64,000 bases of DNA, taken from NCBI GenBank assembly GCA_003508835.1, contig PUFA01000072.1, positions 2,418,001 to 2,482,000 on the forward strand, given 5' to 3'. A program made the position numbers and the translations under genes. The stretch's first letter is position 1. Each line of letters starts with the position of its first letter. Below the pieces are notes generated by a model that did no database searches, was not told where the DNA came from, and saw only the letters and a program-made list of their open reading frames with translations. Below, in pieces: positions 12,818-23,500 of this stretch. This DNA is from Eonycteris spelaea. Taxonomy: Eukaryota; Chordata; Mammalia; Chiroptera; Pteropodidae.

Positions 12818-12945
12818 AATCCTTCTGATCACCCTGGAGGTGAGCATCGGTGTCCCTATTTCATGGAGGAGGAAAAGGAGGCTGCGGGAAGTGAGGTAGA
12901 GAGCAAGTGGACAGAGCCGGGGTTGGAATTACCCTGTTCCGAACG
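12818..12945 (-). mobile_element. MIR fragment, minus
   Basis: 'tccctatttcatggagga' followed by 'agcaagtggacagagccg' and 'gggttggaatta' follows the reversed MIR order. Confidence 0.55.
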
Positions 12946-12984
12946 ACATGCTTTTTGCGTATATGATACCCAGTTCCGTGGTCA

Positions 12985-13180
12985 CCGGGGCCGGGCCACT
13001 TCGGCAGTCAGCTGAGCCTGTTACGGGTTGTTGGTACTCGACAAGTCGCTTAAGTCCTCTGAGCCTCGTTTTTCCTGCTTCTAAAGCCAGGAGGATCGCA
13101 GGACTGTCCCGAGGGTGAGGGTCAGGTAAAGCAGGCGGAGCCCTGGGCACAGTGCCTGACGGGCCTTTTCCATTCATGTC
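12985..13180 (+). mobile_element. MIR fragment, plus
   Basis: 'cgacaagtcgcttaagtc', 'ctctgagcctcgtttttc' and 'ctgggcacagtgcctgac' are in forward MIR order. It lies beside the preceding MIR in the opposite orientation. Confidence 0.6.
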
Positions 13181-14644
13181 TGTCCTTAGAGGAGAGGCAC
13201 TTTGTAACTTTAGCCCCAATATAATATGCTTCTGTCCTTGAATGACAGGGTGTGCCAACCTGTCTGTGCACGGACAGGCGTGGGTGAGCCAGATACATGG
13301 CGGCTCCAGCCGATGGTGATGGAGGGAGGCGGACAGACATTCACATGCACCCGGCACAGGGCCCAACCCAGTCCTGATGGGGTAAGAAGCTGCCTTTCGC
13401 CCCCAAATGCGTGAGCTAGGCTTTGAGCAGGCAAGGACTGTGGTTATGACCCGCATGGAGCATCTTCCAGCGGCAGATGACAAGCCTCTGGAAGCCAGGG
13501 GCCTTGCCTGCCAGCCTCTCAGAATCCACGTTTCCAGCTGGGCGCTAATTCACAGGGCTGCTGCCAGCGCTCATTAATAAATGATGGAAAACCTCTCAGC
13601 AAATGTCGAGCCCCCACTGCGGGCCTCAGGCCCACGCGAACAAGCCAGCAGCCCTGGGTTGTAAGGCTGGGCGGGTGGCCTGCGGAGCATCACATTGCGG
13701 GCATGAGATCTCTTACAGCCGTCCACGCCCGGGCAGGTTGGGCTGGGCTGATGCAGGGGTGGGCATTCCCTCTGGGACAGTCCTCCAGAGACTCGGGCGG
13801 CCAGGTTGGAGGTCTCCGCATTTGCTGACGGGATCAGGGCAGCTGGCCGGGGTCTGAAAAGTTAATGTGATCAGCATGTTTTCAAACTGTCTGGGGAACT
13901 GGAGACTAGAGAAAGGGAAGGAAACCCACTCACGATCCTTGCTGGCGGCCCCTACCTGTCCTGGGGTGCAGTGAGGTTACAGGACCAACAGGCTGGCCTC
14001 TGCCAGGAGGAGCCCCAACTCCACCCCTAGAGACAGGCTCTATTTCAAGTGCCAGCAGCCCACCTGTCCCTGTCCCCAGGGAACTGGATTTAGAAGATGT
14101 GCTGGAGGAAAGTGGGCTACCTATAGAGGTGTGCACTGACATTCTGGGCCCCTGAACTTTTCCTAAAGGGCCTCTTGGAGCCCCACAGACAGGGACCCCA
14201 TCTCCCTGAAAGTCTTGCTTGGGTGATGCTTATATGGGTGGTCCAACCAGGGACAGATCCAGATTTTGCTGGGCCTTGAAGTTTGTGCCGTGTTAAAGAA
14301 AAAAGAATACACAATCGCGAATACACAATTAGACCCCGGGCCTAGGAAGGGCCTGGGTGGGTGCGGAGGGTGGGGTGACTCTCAAGCACATGGTAAGTCC
14401 ACTTTGGGGCTACCCCAGGCCAGGCTCCAGGGCCCCAGGGCTGATCTTGTCTGCAGAAGGAAAGTCTAACACCAGAGCCCCCTCTCACTTTGCTACTTCT
14501 CAGAAAGCCCCCACCAGACTAGGGGTCTCTACATCAGGCCTGGGGAGCTTTGAGAAGCCGCAGAGGGACACACACAGGTGGTTCTATCGGACACCCTCCC
14601 CAGCCGCCTACGGCAGGGTGGGTTCTTCGCCCAGTGGAGAGACT
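13181..14644. other. Intronic sequence, no confident element
   Basis: No exon, RNA gene or clear repeat family seen. Confidence 0.4.
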
Positions 14645-14712
14645 TTACTATTTGACATAAGCCCTGTGCCTGGGAGAATCAGTCCTCAGTTGAATGAATG
14701 AATGAATGAATG
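14645..14712 (+). mobile_element. L2 3' tail with (GAAT)n
   Basis: A degraded L2 3' end with 'agccctgtgcctggga' followed by five GAAT-type units at about 14692..14712. Confidence 0.55.
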
Positions 14713-14714
14713 AG

Positions 14715-14840
14715 GTCAAGGCTTCATGGGGAAGGCCACCTCTGCGGTGAGTCTTAAAGGATGGGTGCGTTGAGTGCCGGACAGCTCCCTCAGGGGAAGG
14801 TCACCTAGCATGCTAGCAGGTGAGCAGTGAGCCTGGATCG
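14715..14840 (-). mobile_element. L2 fragment, minus
   Basis: 'gcttcatggggaaggcca' and 'tgagtcttaaaggatggg' match the reversed L2 segment. It abuts a plus-strand L2 tail, giving two L2 pieces in opposite orientation. Confidence 0.55.
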
Positions 14841-15524
14841 TAGAGCGGGCAGCGGACCTTCGACTTGGAACTCGCTTTGAAGTGGTGTAAGAAGCTCAGC
14901 CTGCAGACTCGCCTTCACACCTCGGGCCAGACGAGGTCCTCAACATACAGGGCCCTTGCCCGGCAAGATGCCCTCCTGATTGTTCATTCACCTGAGAGTC
15001 ACCCATGCGCAGTTGGGAGTCGTCAGGTCATACCCAGGGTTAACAGCCGGAGGCTGCATGGGACGGTCCAGGTCCCTGACTGGGTGGGAAAACCCTGGCC
15101 TGTACGAGACTCTCCCGAAGGTCAGAACAGAGAACACACTAACGGTGCCAGATGGACCAATAAGTGATGACACAGGAGGAAAGGCATTTGCCACCGACCT
15201 GCGCATCCCTACTACTTGACTCAGTGCCAGGAGGGGAGGGTGCCCCTCCTCCTTCCTGGGGTCTGGCCTCCTGGAAGACGAGAACCAGGGAGGAAGTCCT
15301 CTTAGACGTGTTTGTTTGTTTGAGGATCTTGTTTCATCTTCACCTGTCATCAGGCAAAGCTGCAGTGATTCTCACCATTTGGGAGAAGGGGAAGGGACAG
15401 GGGGAGCCCGGCCCAAGATCACGCTGAGACCTGCCAGGCCTTGTGGCTCCAGGGCTAGGCATCTCCCACATGCACCACCCATCCCCGTGTTTCCCTTGTG
15501 AAGGAAATATGCTTGCAAAGTGAA

Positions 15525-15715
15525 GGGAGGGAGCTGCCATTTACTGAGCTCCTAGCAACTGCCAGTGCTTGATGGTTTGACTGATCTAATCCTCATAACA
15601 GCCCTTGAGTCTGGTACCATGGTCTCTCTTTCATAAACGAGACTCAGATTTAAAGGGTGTAGAAGGAAATTCTCCAAGCCCACGCCAGAAGTCACGGACA
15701 GAGCCAGGACTCCAA
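15525..15715 (-). mobile_element. MIR fragment, minus
   Basis: 'gccatttactgagctcct', 'taatcctcataacagccc' and 'ggacagagccaggactcc' follow the reversed MIR order. Confidence 0.75.
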
Positions 15716-15754
15716 GTCAAACTCATCTTGGTCTCAAAGTCAAGTTCCCCTGAA

Positions 15755-16258
15755 CTTGGTAGTCAGAATCCTAAGTAGTCCCCCAAATCCCCTCCTCCTG
15801 GTGTGCTCCCCTTGAGTGTGGGTGGCACCTATGAATATAATGATTAGGTTAGTTACATAAGACTCCATTGGCAGGCTGGAGGGGGAGAAGTCATAGAGAC
15901 ATTCTTGCTGTCCTGGAAGAAAGCATATTGTCATGTCGTGAACTGCTAATCGGGCCATGTGGCAAGGAACTGTGGGTGTCCCAAGGAGCTGAGAGGCCCC
16001 TGGATGATGGCTAGCAAGAGGATGGGGTCTCAGTCATACAGCTACAAGGAAACCAACTCTGCCACCAGCCAGTGAGCTTGGAAGAGAACACCAAACTCCA
16101 GAAGGAGTGCCATCCCACCGGATGCCGTGACCACGACCTTGGAGACCTGGGCCAAAGATCCAGCTCAGCTGGCCCAGACTCCCAATCCACAGCAACTGCG
16201 GAATAATAAATCTGTGTTGTTTAAGGTCGCTAAGCTTGTGGTAACTCGTTAAGAAGCG
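15755..16258 (+). mobile_element. Old LTR of MaLR/ERVL type, plus
   Basis: It starts with 'gtcagaatcctaagtag', has 'ggtggcacctatgaatat', and ends with an AATAAA signal followed by 'tctgtgttgtttaaggtc' and 'gctaagcttgtggtaact'. This 3' terminus is shared by MLT and related LTRs. Only a solo LTR remains, and the subfamily is not assigned. Confidence 0.65.
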
Positions 16259-16364
16259 TAGAAGATGCGTTTTTTTCTCATCCAAACAAGTCTGTTTTGC
16301 TTTCAGTAGCTCAGTCCAGCCTTGAAAATAGCCAGTGACCCAGCAAGAAATAAAAATATTCGCG

Positions 16365-16475
16365 TTGCCTTGGGAAAACGGTTTTACCTCTCTGAGACTC
16401 AGTCTCCTCAAGGGTAAATGGATAATCACGGTGTCTACAGCCTACAGTTGAGAAGGTTAAATGAGAGAGGCATAT
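16365..16475 (+). mobile_element. MIR fragment, plus
   Basis: 'ctctctgagactcagtct' then 'gggtaaatggataatcac' and 'aggttaaatgagag' follow forward MIR order. Confidence 0.6.
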
Positions 16476-16627
16476 TCGTTCTCAGCCTGCATTGTGAGTC
16501 CTCAACACGCACAGGCTAACACAATCAATCTCTTTTATTCGAGGTCACCCACTCTTAGGGAGTGACGTGGGAGAAGTTTCAGGAGGCTGGGGAATTTGGT
16601 AGTTACTTGCAAGGCTGAATTAATTTC

Positions 16628-17072
16628 CCTGTGTTCGTTTCTAGGGCTGCTGTAACAGAGCACCACATACTGGGAGGGCTTAAAAGAACAGATGTTTCTT
16701 TTTTCACGGTTTTGGAGACTGGAAGTCCACAAGCAAGGTGTCGGCTTGGTTCCCGCCCTCTCCGACAGCTCTAAGGAAGACTCTCTTCCATGCCTTTTTC
16801 TGAGTTTCTGGGGTCGGCAGTCTTTGGTGTCCTCGGCTGCATCGCTCCAATCCCTGCGCCCATCTTCACCTGGCCTTCCCCCGTGTGCGTTTCTTCTCTT
16901 TTTCTACAGACCCCGGCCGTTGGATGAAGGCCCATCCTGACTGCGTAGGAGCTCACCTGAACTCGATTACATCCCCAAAAGACCCTATTTCCAACTCAGG
17001 TCTCATTTACAGGTATTGGGGTTAGGGATGCGACATATCTTGTTGGGGACATAATTCCACTCACATCACACG
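16628..17072 (-). mobile_element. MLT1-type LTR, minus
   Basis: It begins with the reversed LTR end 'tctagggctgctgtaaca', continues with 'tggaagtccacaagcaag', and ends with 'agaccctatttccaactc' and 'acatataattcca'-like sequence. A solo LTR of the ERVL-MaLR class. Confidence 0.8.
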
Positions 17073-17356
17073 TCGGTGCTAAAGATGTTGGGAGGAGAAA
17101 GCCCTCAGCATCCTCCTTTTTCTCTTCTCACCTAACCTGCCTTTTCAAGGCCTTACGCATGACAGAACCAGAAATGAGAAGCCTCCAACAAGGGATTTCT
17201 GGAACATTCCTGCCGGAGGGAGGTGAAAAGCACCTCCCGCCTGGCCCCATGTCTCATATCCCTTGGGATTCTCTGAAGAGCGGTGGAGGCCATGTGGTGC
17301 TTGGTGTTGTTTGAGTGGCAAGAGACGTTAGGGCCGGATGAACTATGGAGACGATG

Positions 17357-17390
17357 GGAGGCAGGTGCCAGGAGGCAGGTGCCAGGAGGC
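17357..17390 (+). repeat. 14-bp tandem repeat, about 2.4 copies
   Basis: The unit GGAGGCAGGTGCCA occurs twice in tandem and is followed by a partial third copy (GGAGGC). Confidence 0.9.
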
Positions 17391-18019
17391 GGCACTGCAG
17401 GAGGCCAGGCTGCAGCGTGAAGTCAACAGGCAGATGTAGCAAACTCCCTAATGATGGAGCTGGATCTCTAAGGAAAGCAGAAACGCTGATCCTCCCTTCG
17501 AAGTAAAGCTGATGCTGCAGATTCAGGGGCCTTGTCCTTTCTCCCTGGATCTCCTGTCCTCTCTCTCAGTGGGGACAGACTACAGGAGGAAGATGCGCCA
17601 ATCCAAGGCTCAAATGATGAGATGGGCTGAGTCACAGGGCACCGCAGAGCGGAGAACTCTGAGTCTGGACGTTCGTGCCCCAGGCTGGCCTTGCCACCAC
17701 GGGCTGCATGGGACGGGCTGCAGGCAGATGCAGCTCCAGCTGCCATGTGATGGCCTCTCATGATTCCAGGTGCTGGCGCACAGAGACTCATGTGGCCTGG
17801 CTGTGTCCTATCAGGCTGGTGGCTCTGTGGCCCTATTGTGTGCAGTGCACATGCCCTGTGCACACAAAGGGAAATGTGTAACCGCAAGGTTCATGCACAC
17901 GTGTGCTGCAGACCTGGGCATGCACACAGTAGGGGGGGATGTCCAATCCCAGCCCACCAGTATCCTATGTGAACCAGTACACACAAACTAATGGTAGACA
18001 CATGGGAGCAGAGAATGCC
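17391..18019. other. Intronic sequence, no confident element
   Basis: No recognisable gene or repeat. Confidence 0.4.
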
Positions 18020-18405
18020 CCTGTATCCCAGGGAACTACATTTCCCAGGCTCCCTTGCCCTTGGCTTCTGGGTTTGACCAATAGGAGGCTCTGATAGAAC
18101 TGAGAGGGTAGGCAGAGGAGAGAAGACAGGTATTTCTCCCTCCCTTCCTTGGAGAGTTGTTTGTGGCAGCTGCTGCCTCTCTTCTGGGAGTCCAGCTCCT
18201 CTGGAAAGTCCCTTCCTCTGTGGGCCCAGCTTCCTCCATGATCTGAGCGCCTGCTGGAAGGCCTGGCCTCTGGTGAAACCACCTCCTCTTGCTTCTGTCC
18301 ACTGTTGGGCGAAAGGGGCTTCCTATAGTTACTTGTGGGTGCCTCGTGGTTCCCTGTACGGCTTCCCTGCTCTTCCTGGGTCACCTCCCTCAACACCCTC
18401 TATTA
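18020..18405. mobile_element. Possible old LTR-like repeat
   Basis: 'ggaactacatttcccagg' followed by 'gaccaataggaggctctg' resembles a widespread old mammalian LTR-type repeat. The rest is too diverged to name. Confidence 0.35.
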
Positions 18406-18409
18406 AACG

Positions 18410-18590
18410 AAGCGGCTGTTTATTAAGCTCTTAGAATGTACCGGTGACTCTTTCATACGTCATCTCCTTGAATTCTCACTTGGCTAGAGGGTGGGGTTGA
18501 TGACTGCCTCTATGTCACAGACGGGAACAATGAGGCTTGGAGAGTTTAAATCACTCGCCCCAAGAGAAATCTCTCCTGGGACTCAGTCGT
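18410..18590 (-). mobile_element. MIR fragment, minus
   Basis: 'tattaagctcttagaatg', 'ccttgaattctcacttgg' and 'gacgggaacaatgaggct' follow reversed MIR order. Confidence 0.65.
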
Positions 18591-18607
18591 CATGGGAGGA
18601 ACACAAG

Positions 18608-18705
18608 CTTTGGGGTAACTCTCATCTCAGGCGCTTGGCGGTCTGACCTTAGGTAAGTTACCTAATATTTCTAAGCCCCCGTTTCCTAGTTCTAGAACAT
18701 TCCCA
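18608..18705 (+). mobile_element. MIR fragment, plus
   Basis: 'gaccttaggtaagttacc' and 'aagcccccgtttcctagt' match the central MIR core in forward order. Confidence 0.6.
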
Positions 18706-18734
18706 TCAGCCCAATGGAGGCGCCGTGCGCATTC

Positions 18735-18844
18735 AGAGTTGGCCCCATCCCTCTCTCCCCCGGCCCCTAGCAATCACAAATCCGCTTTCAGTGTCTATGG
18801 ACAGGTTGGCTGTTTCATATAAATGGGAAAACCCAACACGTGGT
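18735..18844. mobile_element. L1M LINE fragment, left part
   Basis: 'tagcaatcacaaatccgc' and 'tttcatataaatgggaaa' match the 3' region of old L1M elements. The match resumes after the MLT1 at 18845..19235, so the two pieces are one interrupted element. Confidence 0.65.
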
Positions 18845-19235
18845 TGTTAAGGTTTGACTTGTGTCCCTTTCCTTCTTCATTCACATGTTGAAGTCCGCAC
18901 CCCCAGAACCTCAGAACGGGACCTCATTTGGACATAGGGTCACTGCAGATGTAGTTAAGAAAGCCATTAGGGTGGGCCCTAACCCCATGCGACTGAAGTC
19001 TCTATGAAAGGGGAGAATTTGGACTCAGACGCACACATTCGGGGAGAATGCCATGTGAAGATGAAGGCACCCGGCCAGCAGCCGGGGCGAGGCCCAGGAC
19101 GGAGCCTCCCTCATGGCCCTCAGAAGGAACCAACCCCTTTGACGCCTTGATCTTGGACTCTGGCCTCCAAGACTGCGAGGCAGCAGCAACTTTGTGCTGT
19201 TCAAGCCGCCCAGCGTGCAGTCCTCTGTGATGGCC
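18845..19235 (+). mobile_element. MLT1-type LTR inserted in an L1M, plus
   Basis: 'atgttgaagtccgcaccc', 'agggtgggccctaacccc', 'gaatgccatgtgaagatg' and 'actctggcctccaagact' follow the MLT1 sequence from start to end. It interrupts the flanking L1M. Confidence 0.85.
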
Positions 19236-19330
19236 GCTGCAGGTTTGTCTCTCTCCTTTCACTTCGCATAATGTTTTCTGGGCTCATCCACCGCGATCAC
19301 GTCTCATCCCTGCATTCTGGGCCTCTAGGA
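19236..19330. mobile_element. L1M LINE fragment, right part
   Basis: 'cctttcacttcgcataat' and 'gttttctgggctcatcca' continue the L1M consensus from the left fragment at 18735..18844. Confidence 0.65.
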
Positions 19331-19424
19331 CTTAGCTCTAGAGTGGCGATGGCTAAGCGTCTCTCGACAGTGAGCAGCAGCTCTGTCCTCTCCCAGCGAG
19401 CACCGCAGGATGCAGACGTGACCT

Positions 19425-19449
19425 GTGTGTGTGTGTGGGGGGGGGGGGA
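19425..19449 (+). repeat. (GT)n followed by a G-run
   Basis: A short GT dinucleotide run is followed by about 12 consecutive G bases. Confidence 0.9.
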
Positions 19450-19661
19450 GCTGGCACGCACAGTCCTTCCAGAACACACAGCTGAGGAGGCCTCAGTGAG
19501 AGGCTCTGTTTTTCCCTTGTGGGCACACCTGTGAGATGCCGGGGTGCACATCTACCCACGTCCTGCTGAGAAATAGGTTCCAGCTCTGCATGGCTCCTGT
19601 ACCACCCCAGGGAAGTCCCCACCTTTCCCCTGCACCTAGGGCCTGGGGGCCCCTAGGGTCA

Positions 19662-19800
19662 CCTCACAGTGTAGTGGTTAAGAGCATGGCATCCTAAGGT
19701 TCAAATCCCAGGGCCAGCTCTGACGCTTGGAAGCATTGCTACAACTCGCTGTGCCTCAGTTTGTCCATTTGTGAAAAGGCGATAGTTGAATAGTGAAGAA
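19662..19800 (+). mobile_element. MIR SINE, plus, including the tRNA-like head
   Basis: 'cagtgtagtggttaagag' with 'ggttcaaatcccagggcc' gives the tRNA-derived A and B box region. It is followed by 'gtgcctcagtttgtccat'. This is one of the best preserved MIRs in the window. Confidence 0.88.
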
Positions 19801-20104
19801 ATCAGTTAGACATGAGAGCCTGGTTTGGTCTGGTCCAACCAGGCCAGCCGCTGCAAAGGGCCCCACTGTTCCCCACGTACACCCTGGGCTTTCACTCTAG
19901 AGCTGGACTCCTCAGTCCCACTTACAAAGTCCTCTGCTCCTCCCAGGTGCCCTGTCTTGTTTGATGACAGACCATTGACCCTGACACCCTGTGATGGGTT
20001 CTCCTCCCTCATCCTGACACCCAGACCGTCCCCAACACGGATCTTGTGACCATCTTCTCTCCTCATTCCGTCCTCCTAATTTAAGGCTCATTGCCCCTGA
20101 TCTG

Positions 20105-20584
20105 GACTCTTCTAGTGCTTTCCTCTCCTGGTCTCCCTGCGTTTCCGTTCCGTCCTCCGAACTTCTTCGGTGTTCCAGAACACACTGTGTCCTGCGCATC
20201 CCAGGGGCTCGCTCAGGGCCCGGGGGCATGGCAGGCACAGCACGCACCTGCGGGCCCTGTACCTTTCTGTGCTGGTCATTCTGCCCAGAACCCTCTCCTC
20301 CTTCTTGTTTCCTTACTGAACTCAGGTTCATTTTTCCAAAGCTGGCTCAGATGACCTGTCATCTAGAAAGACTCCTGTGGCCACTCCGAGGCCCTCCCCG
20401 GCCACGGTCATCGCAACCCTCACCTTGACACTCCAGGGTTTCCAACTTATTATCTCTCTCCCCTGTGACAATACAATCATTACATGAATGTTGTTTTACT
20501 CACATCCCCCACCACCTGGAAGGCTGCTTGCTAAGAAGCAGGTACTTAATGAACATTTGCTGAATGAATGAATGAATGAATGAG
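20105..20584 (+). mobile_element. L2 LINE 3' region, plus
   Basis: 'tctgcccagaaccctctc', 'ggctcagatgacctgtca' and 'ggtacttaatgaacattt' lead into the terminal (TGAA)n at about 20563..20583, the standard L2 3' end. Confidence 0.8.
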
Positions 20585-21069
20585 TCTTTGGGTGCCCAGG
20601 ACTCAATCCGGGATCCGGTTTTCAATTCTCAGTGAGTTTTGGCTGGATTTGAATAGAGATTAAAAAAAATGGCAGGGTCGGAGGCAGATGGGGGCAGGAT
20701 ACCAAGCAGTCTCTCAAATTCACGGTCTTCAGTGGGGCTGTGAGAATTCCATGCACAAGCGGGCGGTCTCTTTATCTGAACAGCCCTGAGTCATGGAACT
20801 CACGGATACAGGAATGTCTTCTTCCTTGAGCGGGTCAAGCAGGGTTCCCAAGAGGCTGGGCACAGGAATAATTGATGAACGAATGAATGCATGGATGAAT
20901 GAATACTCGAGTCCTCAGAATTTAGCACAGGCTAGGTGCACACATTCCCAATGAGCATCTGCTGGCTTGACTGGAACTGAAGAAAACCCAGGTGGAGATC
21001 GACAAGGGCAGGTGAGGGCTGGTGCCAGGTGACCCGGGGGGCGGGCGGTCTGTGCTACTCCAGATGTGT

Positions 21070-21300
21070 ATTTGCCTGTTTTAAATTTTTCTTGAGGAGA
21101 ATACACAGACAGTAACCCTGATGATGAGTGGAGCTTGATGAACACGTGTCTACGTCCAAGTAACTACCGTCCAGATCTAGATCAAGGACATGTTCGTGGC
21201 CCTGGTGGTGCCCTCTTGCCCCCTCCTGGCCAGTCCTCCACAAAGCAAGCCACCCCGCCGGGTCTAGATTGGTGCTGCCTGTGTTTGAACTGGCTATGAA
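21070..21300. mobile_element. Old L1M LINE fragment
   Basis: 'gagcttgatgaacacgtg', 'aagtaactaccgtccaga' and 'tctagatcaaggacatgt' resemble the 3' region of old L1M families. Divergence is high. Confidence 0.55.
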
Positions 21301-22111
21301 CGAGGCAAGCGTATGATCGGTCTCTGTTTTCCTATCTGCTCTTTGTGAGCCGGGAGTCACCACACAAGTGCCAACAATCAGAATCTGGGTGTGAAAGCGT
21401 GCTGGCAGGTGGTACCCCCTGTAAAACGTGGGTTCTCGGGGTTTGAAGAACGCAGTTAATGTCTCCTTAAAGGAGCTGTCTCGAGCAGAGTGATTGTCAC
21501 CTCCTTCACCGAGAGCACCCCATCTTAAGAGCCGCCCTCTGCCTGACAGCGAAATCTTCCCTCTTCAGGCGGCATGAGTCAGACGTGGAACCCCGCACTG
21601 CGCTGTTCCGGTCACGACGCTGTGCCCACCTCCTCCGAGAAGGCTGCCATGCCAGCCTGGCCCAACGCCAGTGTCTGATGACCCCCGGGCTGGACTGGTG
21701 GCATGGGTCTTGCTCACTTTTCACATCCAACTTCCCTCACCGACCAGCATCAATAACCTACACTGGGTCCCCTGGGTTCCTGGGGTCACCTGAAATGTTT
21801 ACAGGACACTGAGCCACTCCAGTCTCCTCAGGGAAACCAAGGCAGCTTCTGTCCCCTTCTGGTCCCAGGCAGAAGACAGTTTTTAGCCTGGGGCAGGAGA
21901 GAGAGAGAGAGCTGGGAATGGGCTTCGGTGCGAGGTTACTTGGGGGCACGTGCTGGCTTGTGACCGAGGCCAGTCAGCCCGGGCCAGTCAGCTGGCCTTC
22001 CCACAAGGGAAGTGGTGCCCGTGCTGTGTTGCAAGGATGAAACAAACAATGCAAAGTGCCTGCACATAAGAAATTTCCAGAAGCCGTAGCTACCACTGTG
22101 ACAGCTCAGGG

Positions 22112-22345
22112 GTATAGCCTGACATTGAAGAGGTTGGAATCGGAACCTAGAATGCCTGGGTTCAAATTACGGCTTCATCCCTTGTTAGCTCTGGGGCCTC
22201 GGGCAAGTTATTTAACCCCTCGGTACCTCAGTTTCCCCATCTGTACAAGAGCAGTAGTGATAGTACCTACCTTACAGGGTGGCTAAGAATGAAAGAGCTT
22301 GGGACAGTTCCTAGCACAGAGTAAGTGCCAGGTAAGTGTGAACTC
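22112..22345 (+). mobile_element. MIR SINE, nearly full length, plus
   Basis: 'atgcctgggttcaaatta', 'gcctcgggcaagttattt', 'acctcagtttccccatct' and 'agtacctaccttacaggg' follow MIR from the tRNA-like part to the 3' end. Confidence 0.9.
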
Positions 22346-22417
22346 TCTCTCTCTTCTACACAGATGATACACCCGAGTAAGTAATAGTTCGTTTAATAAT
22401 TAATTAATTAGTATTGA

Positions 22418-22528
22418 ATCATAGCTGTTATGAGGATGACATGAGACACCACATGGAAAGTTCTTGCGATGATCTACACCATGCCCGGTATGCAGTGAGT
22501 GCTCACTACACGGTCGCTCTTGTTTTTA
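22418..22528 (+). mobile_element. MIR 3' fragment, plus
   Basis: 'tgttatgaggatgacatg' and 'atgcagtgagtgctcact' match the 3' half of MIR. A (TTAA)n run at 22395..22413 precedes it. Confidence 0.55.
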
Positions 22529-22546
22529 AAAACAGTCATGGCTTGC

Positions 22547-22677
22547 AGGTCTCAGTTTCCATGGGTCTTTGTTGCCCAGGGGTCCACTGATGCTGCTCTT
22601 AGCTGTTCGTGGCCCTCTTAGTTAAGAAAAAAGTGCAAGGTATGTATGCTTTTGCATATTAAGCCCTTCTCAGATAT
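22547..22677 (+). repeat. Inverted repeat, left arm (131 bp)
   Basis: This arm is the near-perfect reverse complement of 23374..23500. By eye the arms differ by one substitution and about four single-base gaps, so identity is about 96%. Its inner end contains a short L1 ORF2-like piece and its outer part is unique sequence. The loop between the arms is about 696 bp. Confidence 0.95.
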
Positions 22678-23254
22678 CCTTCTCAGGAACCAGGAGGGTG
22701 TAGGATAGACAAGCAGGTAAGGGTGGAGGGGGGCAAGGGTGTCGTTAGGGTCGTGAAGGGCTGGCCGGCCACCTTCCCCTCTTGGGCAAACCCACAACCG
22801 CCTTGATGCGTGGGCAGGTCTCTGTGGGTCTCTGGACCCCGGCACGCCCCAGAGGGCTTTGTACCCAGCAGACGTGCCACCAAAGCTTGTCGATGGAAAA
22901 CCGGAAATGGTCTAGAGAAAGCAACCAGGTTTAAAAACAAAAAAAAAAATGAAACAAAAAAAGCCAGGTAAATTTCCTCCCGGATCCTCTAGAGATGGGG
23001 AGACTGAAGGACAGGACACAAACACCACTTCCGAGAAAATGAAGGGCTTTCAAGGGCCGAAGATGAGTACTTTGTTTTCAGCTCCAGGAAAGATTGAACG
23101 AGAAGGGACAGACATGACCGTCAGAGGCCCGGCAATTCTGATGAAAACCGAGGAACGGCTTTCTAGTCCCAGTCTGGGGCATCTCAGCCGTGGGACTGCT
23201 GGGCTTGAGACCCCACTGTCTGCCCCTCCACCCATCGCTCGCACTTTAATGCCT

Positions 23255-23395
23255 TTCTAAATTCATTTTTAAATTCGAGTTGACATACCACATTATATTA
23301 GTTACGGGCGTACAAACAGTGGTTAGACATTTAGGTAACTTCAGGAAGTAATCAAAAGAGATTTGCAAATGATATATCTGAGAAGGGCTAATATG
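23255..23395 (+). mobile_element. Rearranged L1 fragment
   Basis: 'cattatattagttacggg' and 'acagtggttagacattta' resemble an L1-associated repeat I recall from bat and other laurasiatherian genomes. They are followed by an ORF2-like piece ('gagatttgcaaatgatat'). The two are not adjacent in an intact L1. Confidence 0.5.
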
Positions 23396-23500
23396 CAAAA
23401 GCATACATACCTTGCACTTTTTTCTTAACTAAGGGCCACGAACAGCTACGAGCACATCAGTGGACCCCTGGGCAACAAAGACCCATGGAAACTGAGACCT
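23374..23500 (-). repeat. Inverted repeat, right arm (127 bp)
   Basis: Reverse complement of 22547..22677. In this copy the L1-like sequence continues past the arm edge into the loop ('gatttgcaaatgatatat'). The right arm is therefore contiguous with its L1 context and the left arm is the likelier derived copy. Confidence 0.95.

Noticed and set aside
14692..14712. (GAAT)n runs here and at 20563 and 32419 as independent microsatellites
   Set aside because: They sit at the 3' ends of L2 fragments, where a TGAA-type terminal repeat is a normal part of the element.
19662..19800. A tRNA gene suggested by A- and B-box-like sequence
   Set aside because: The sequence continues directly into the MIR core, and no cloverleaf acceptor stem is evident. 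It is the tRNA-derived head of a MIR.
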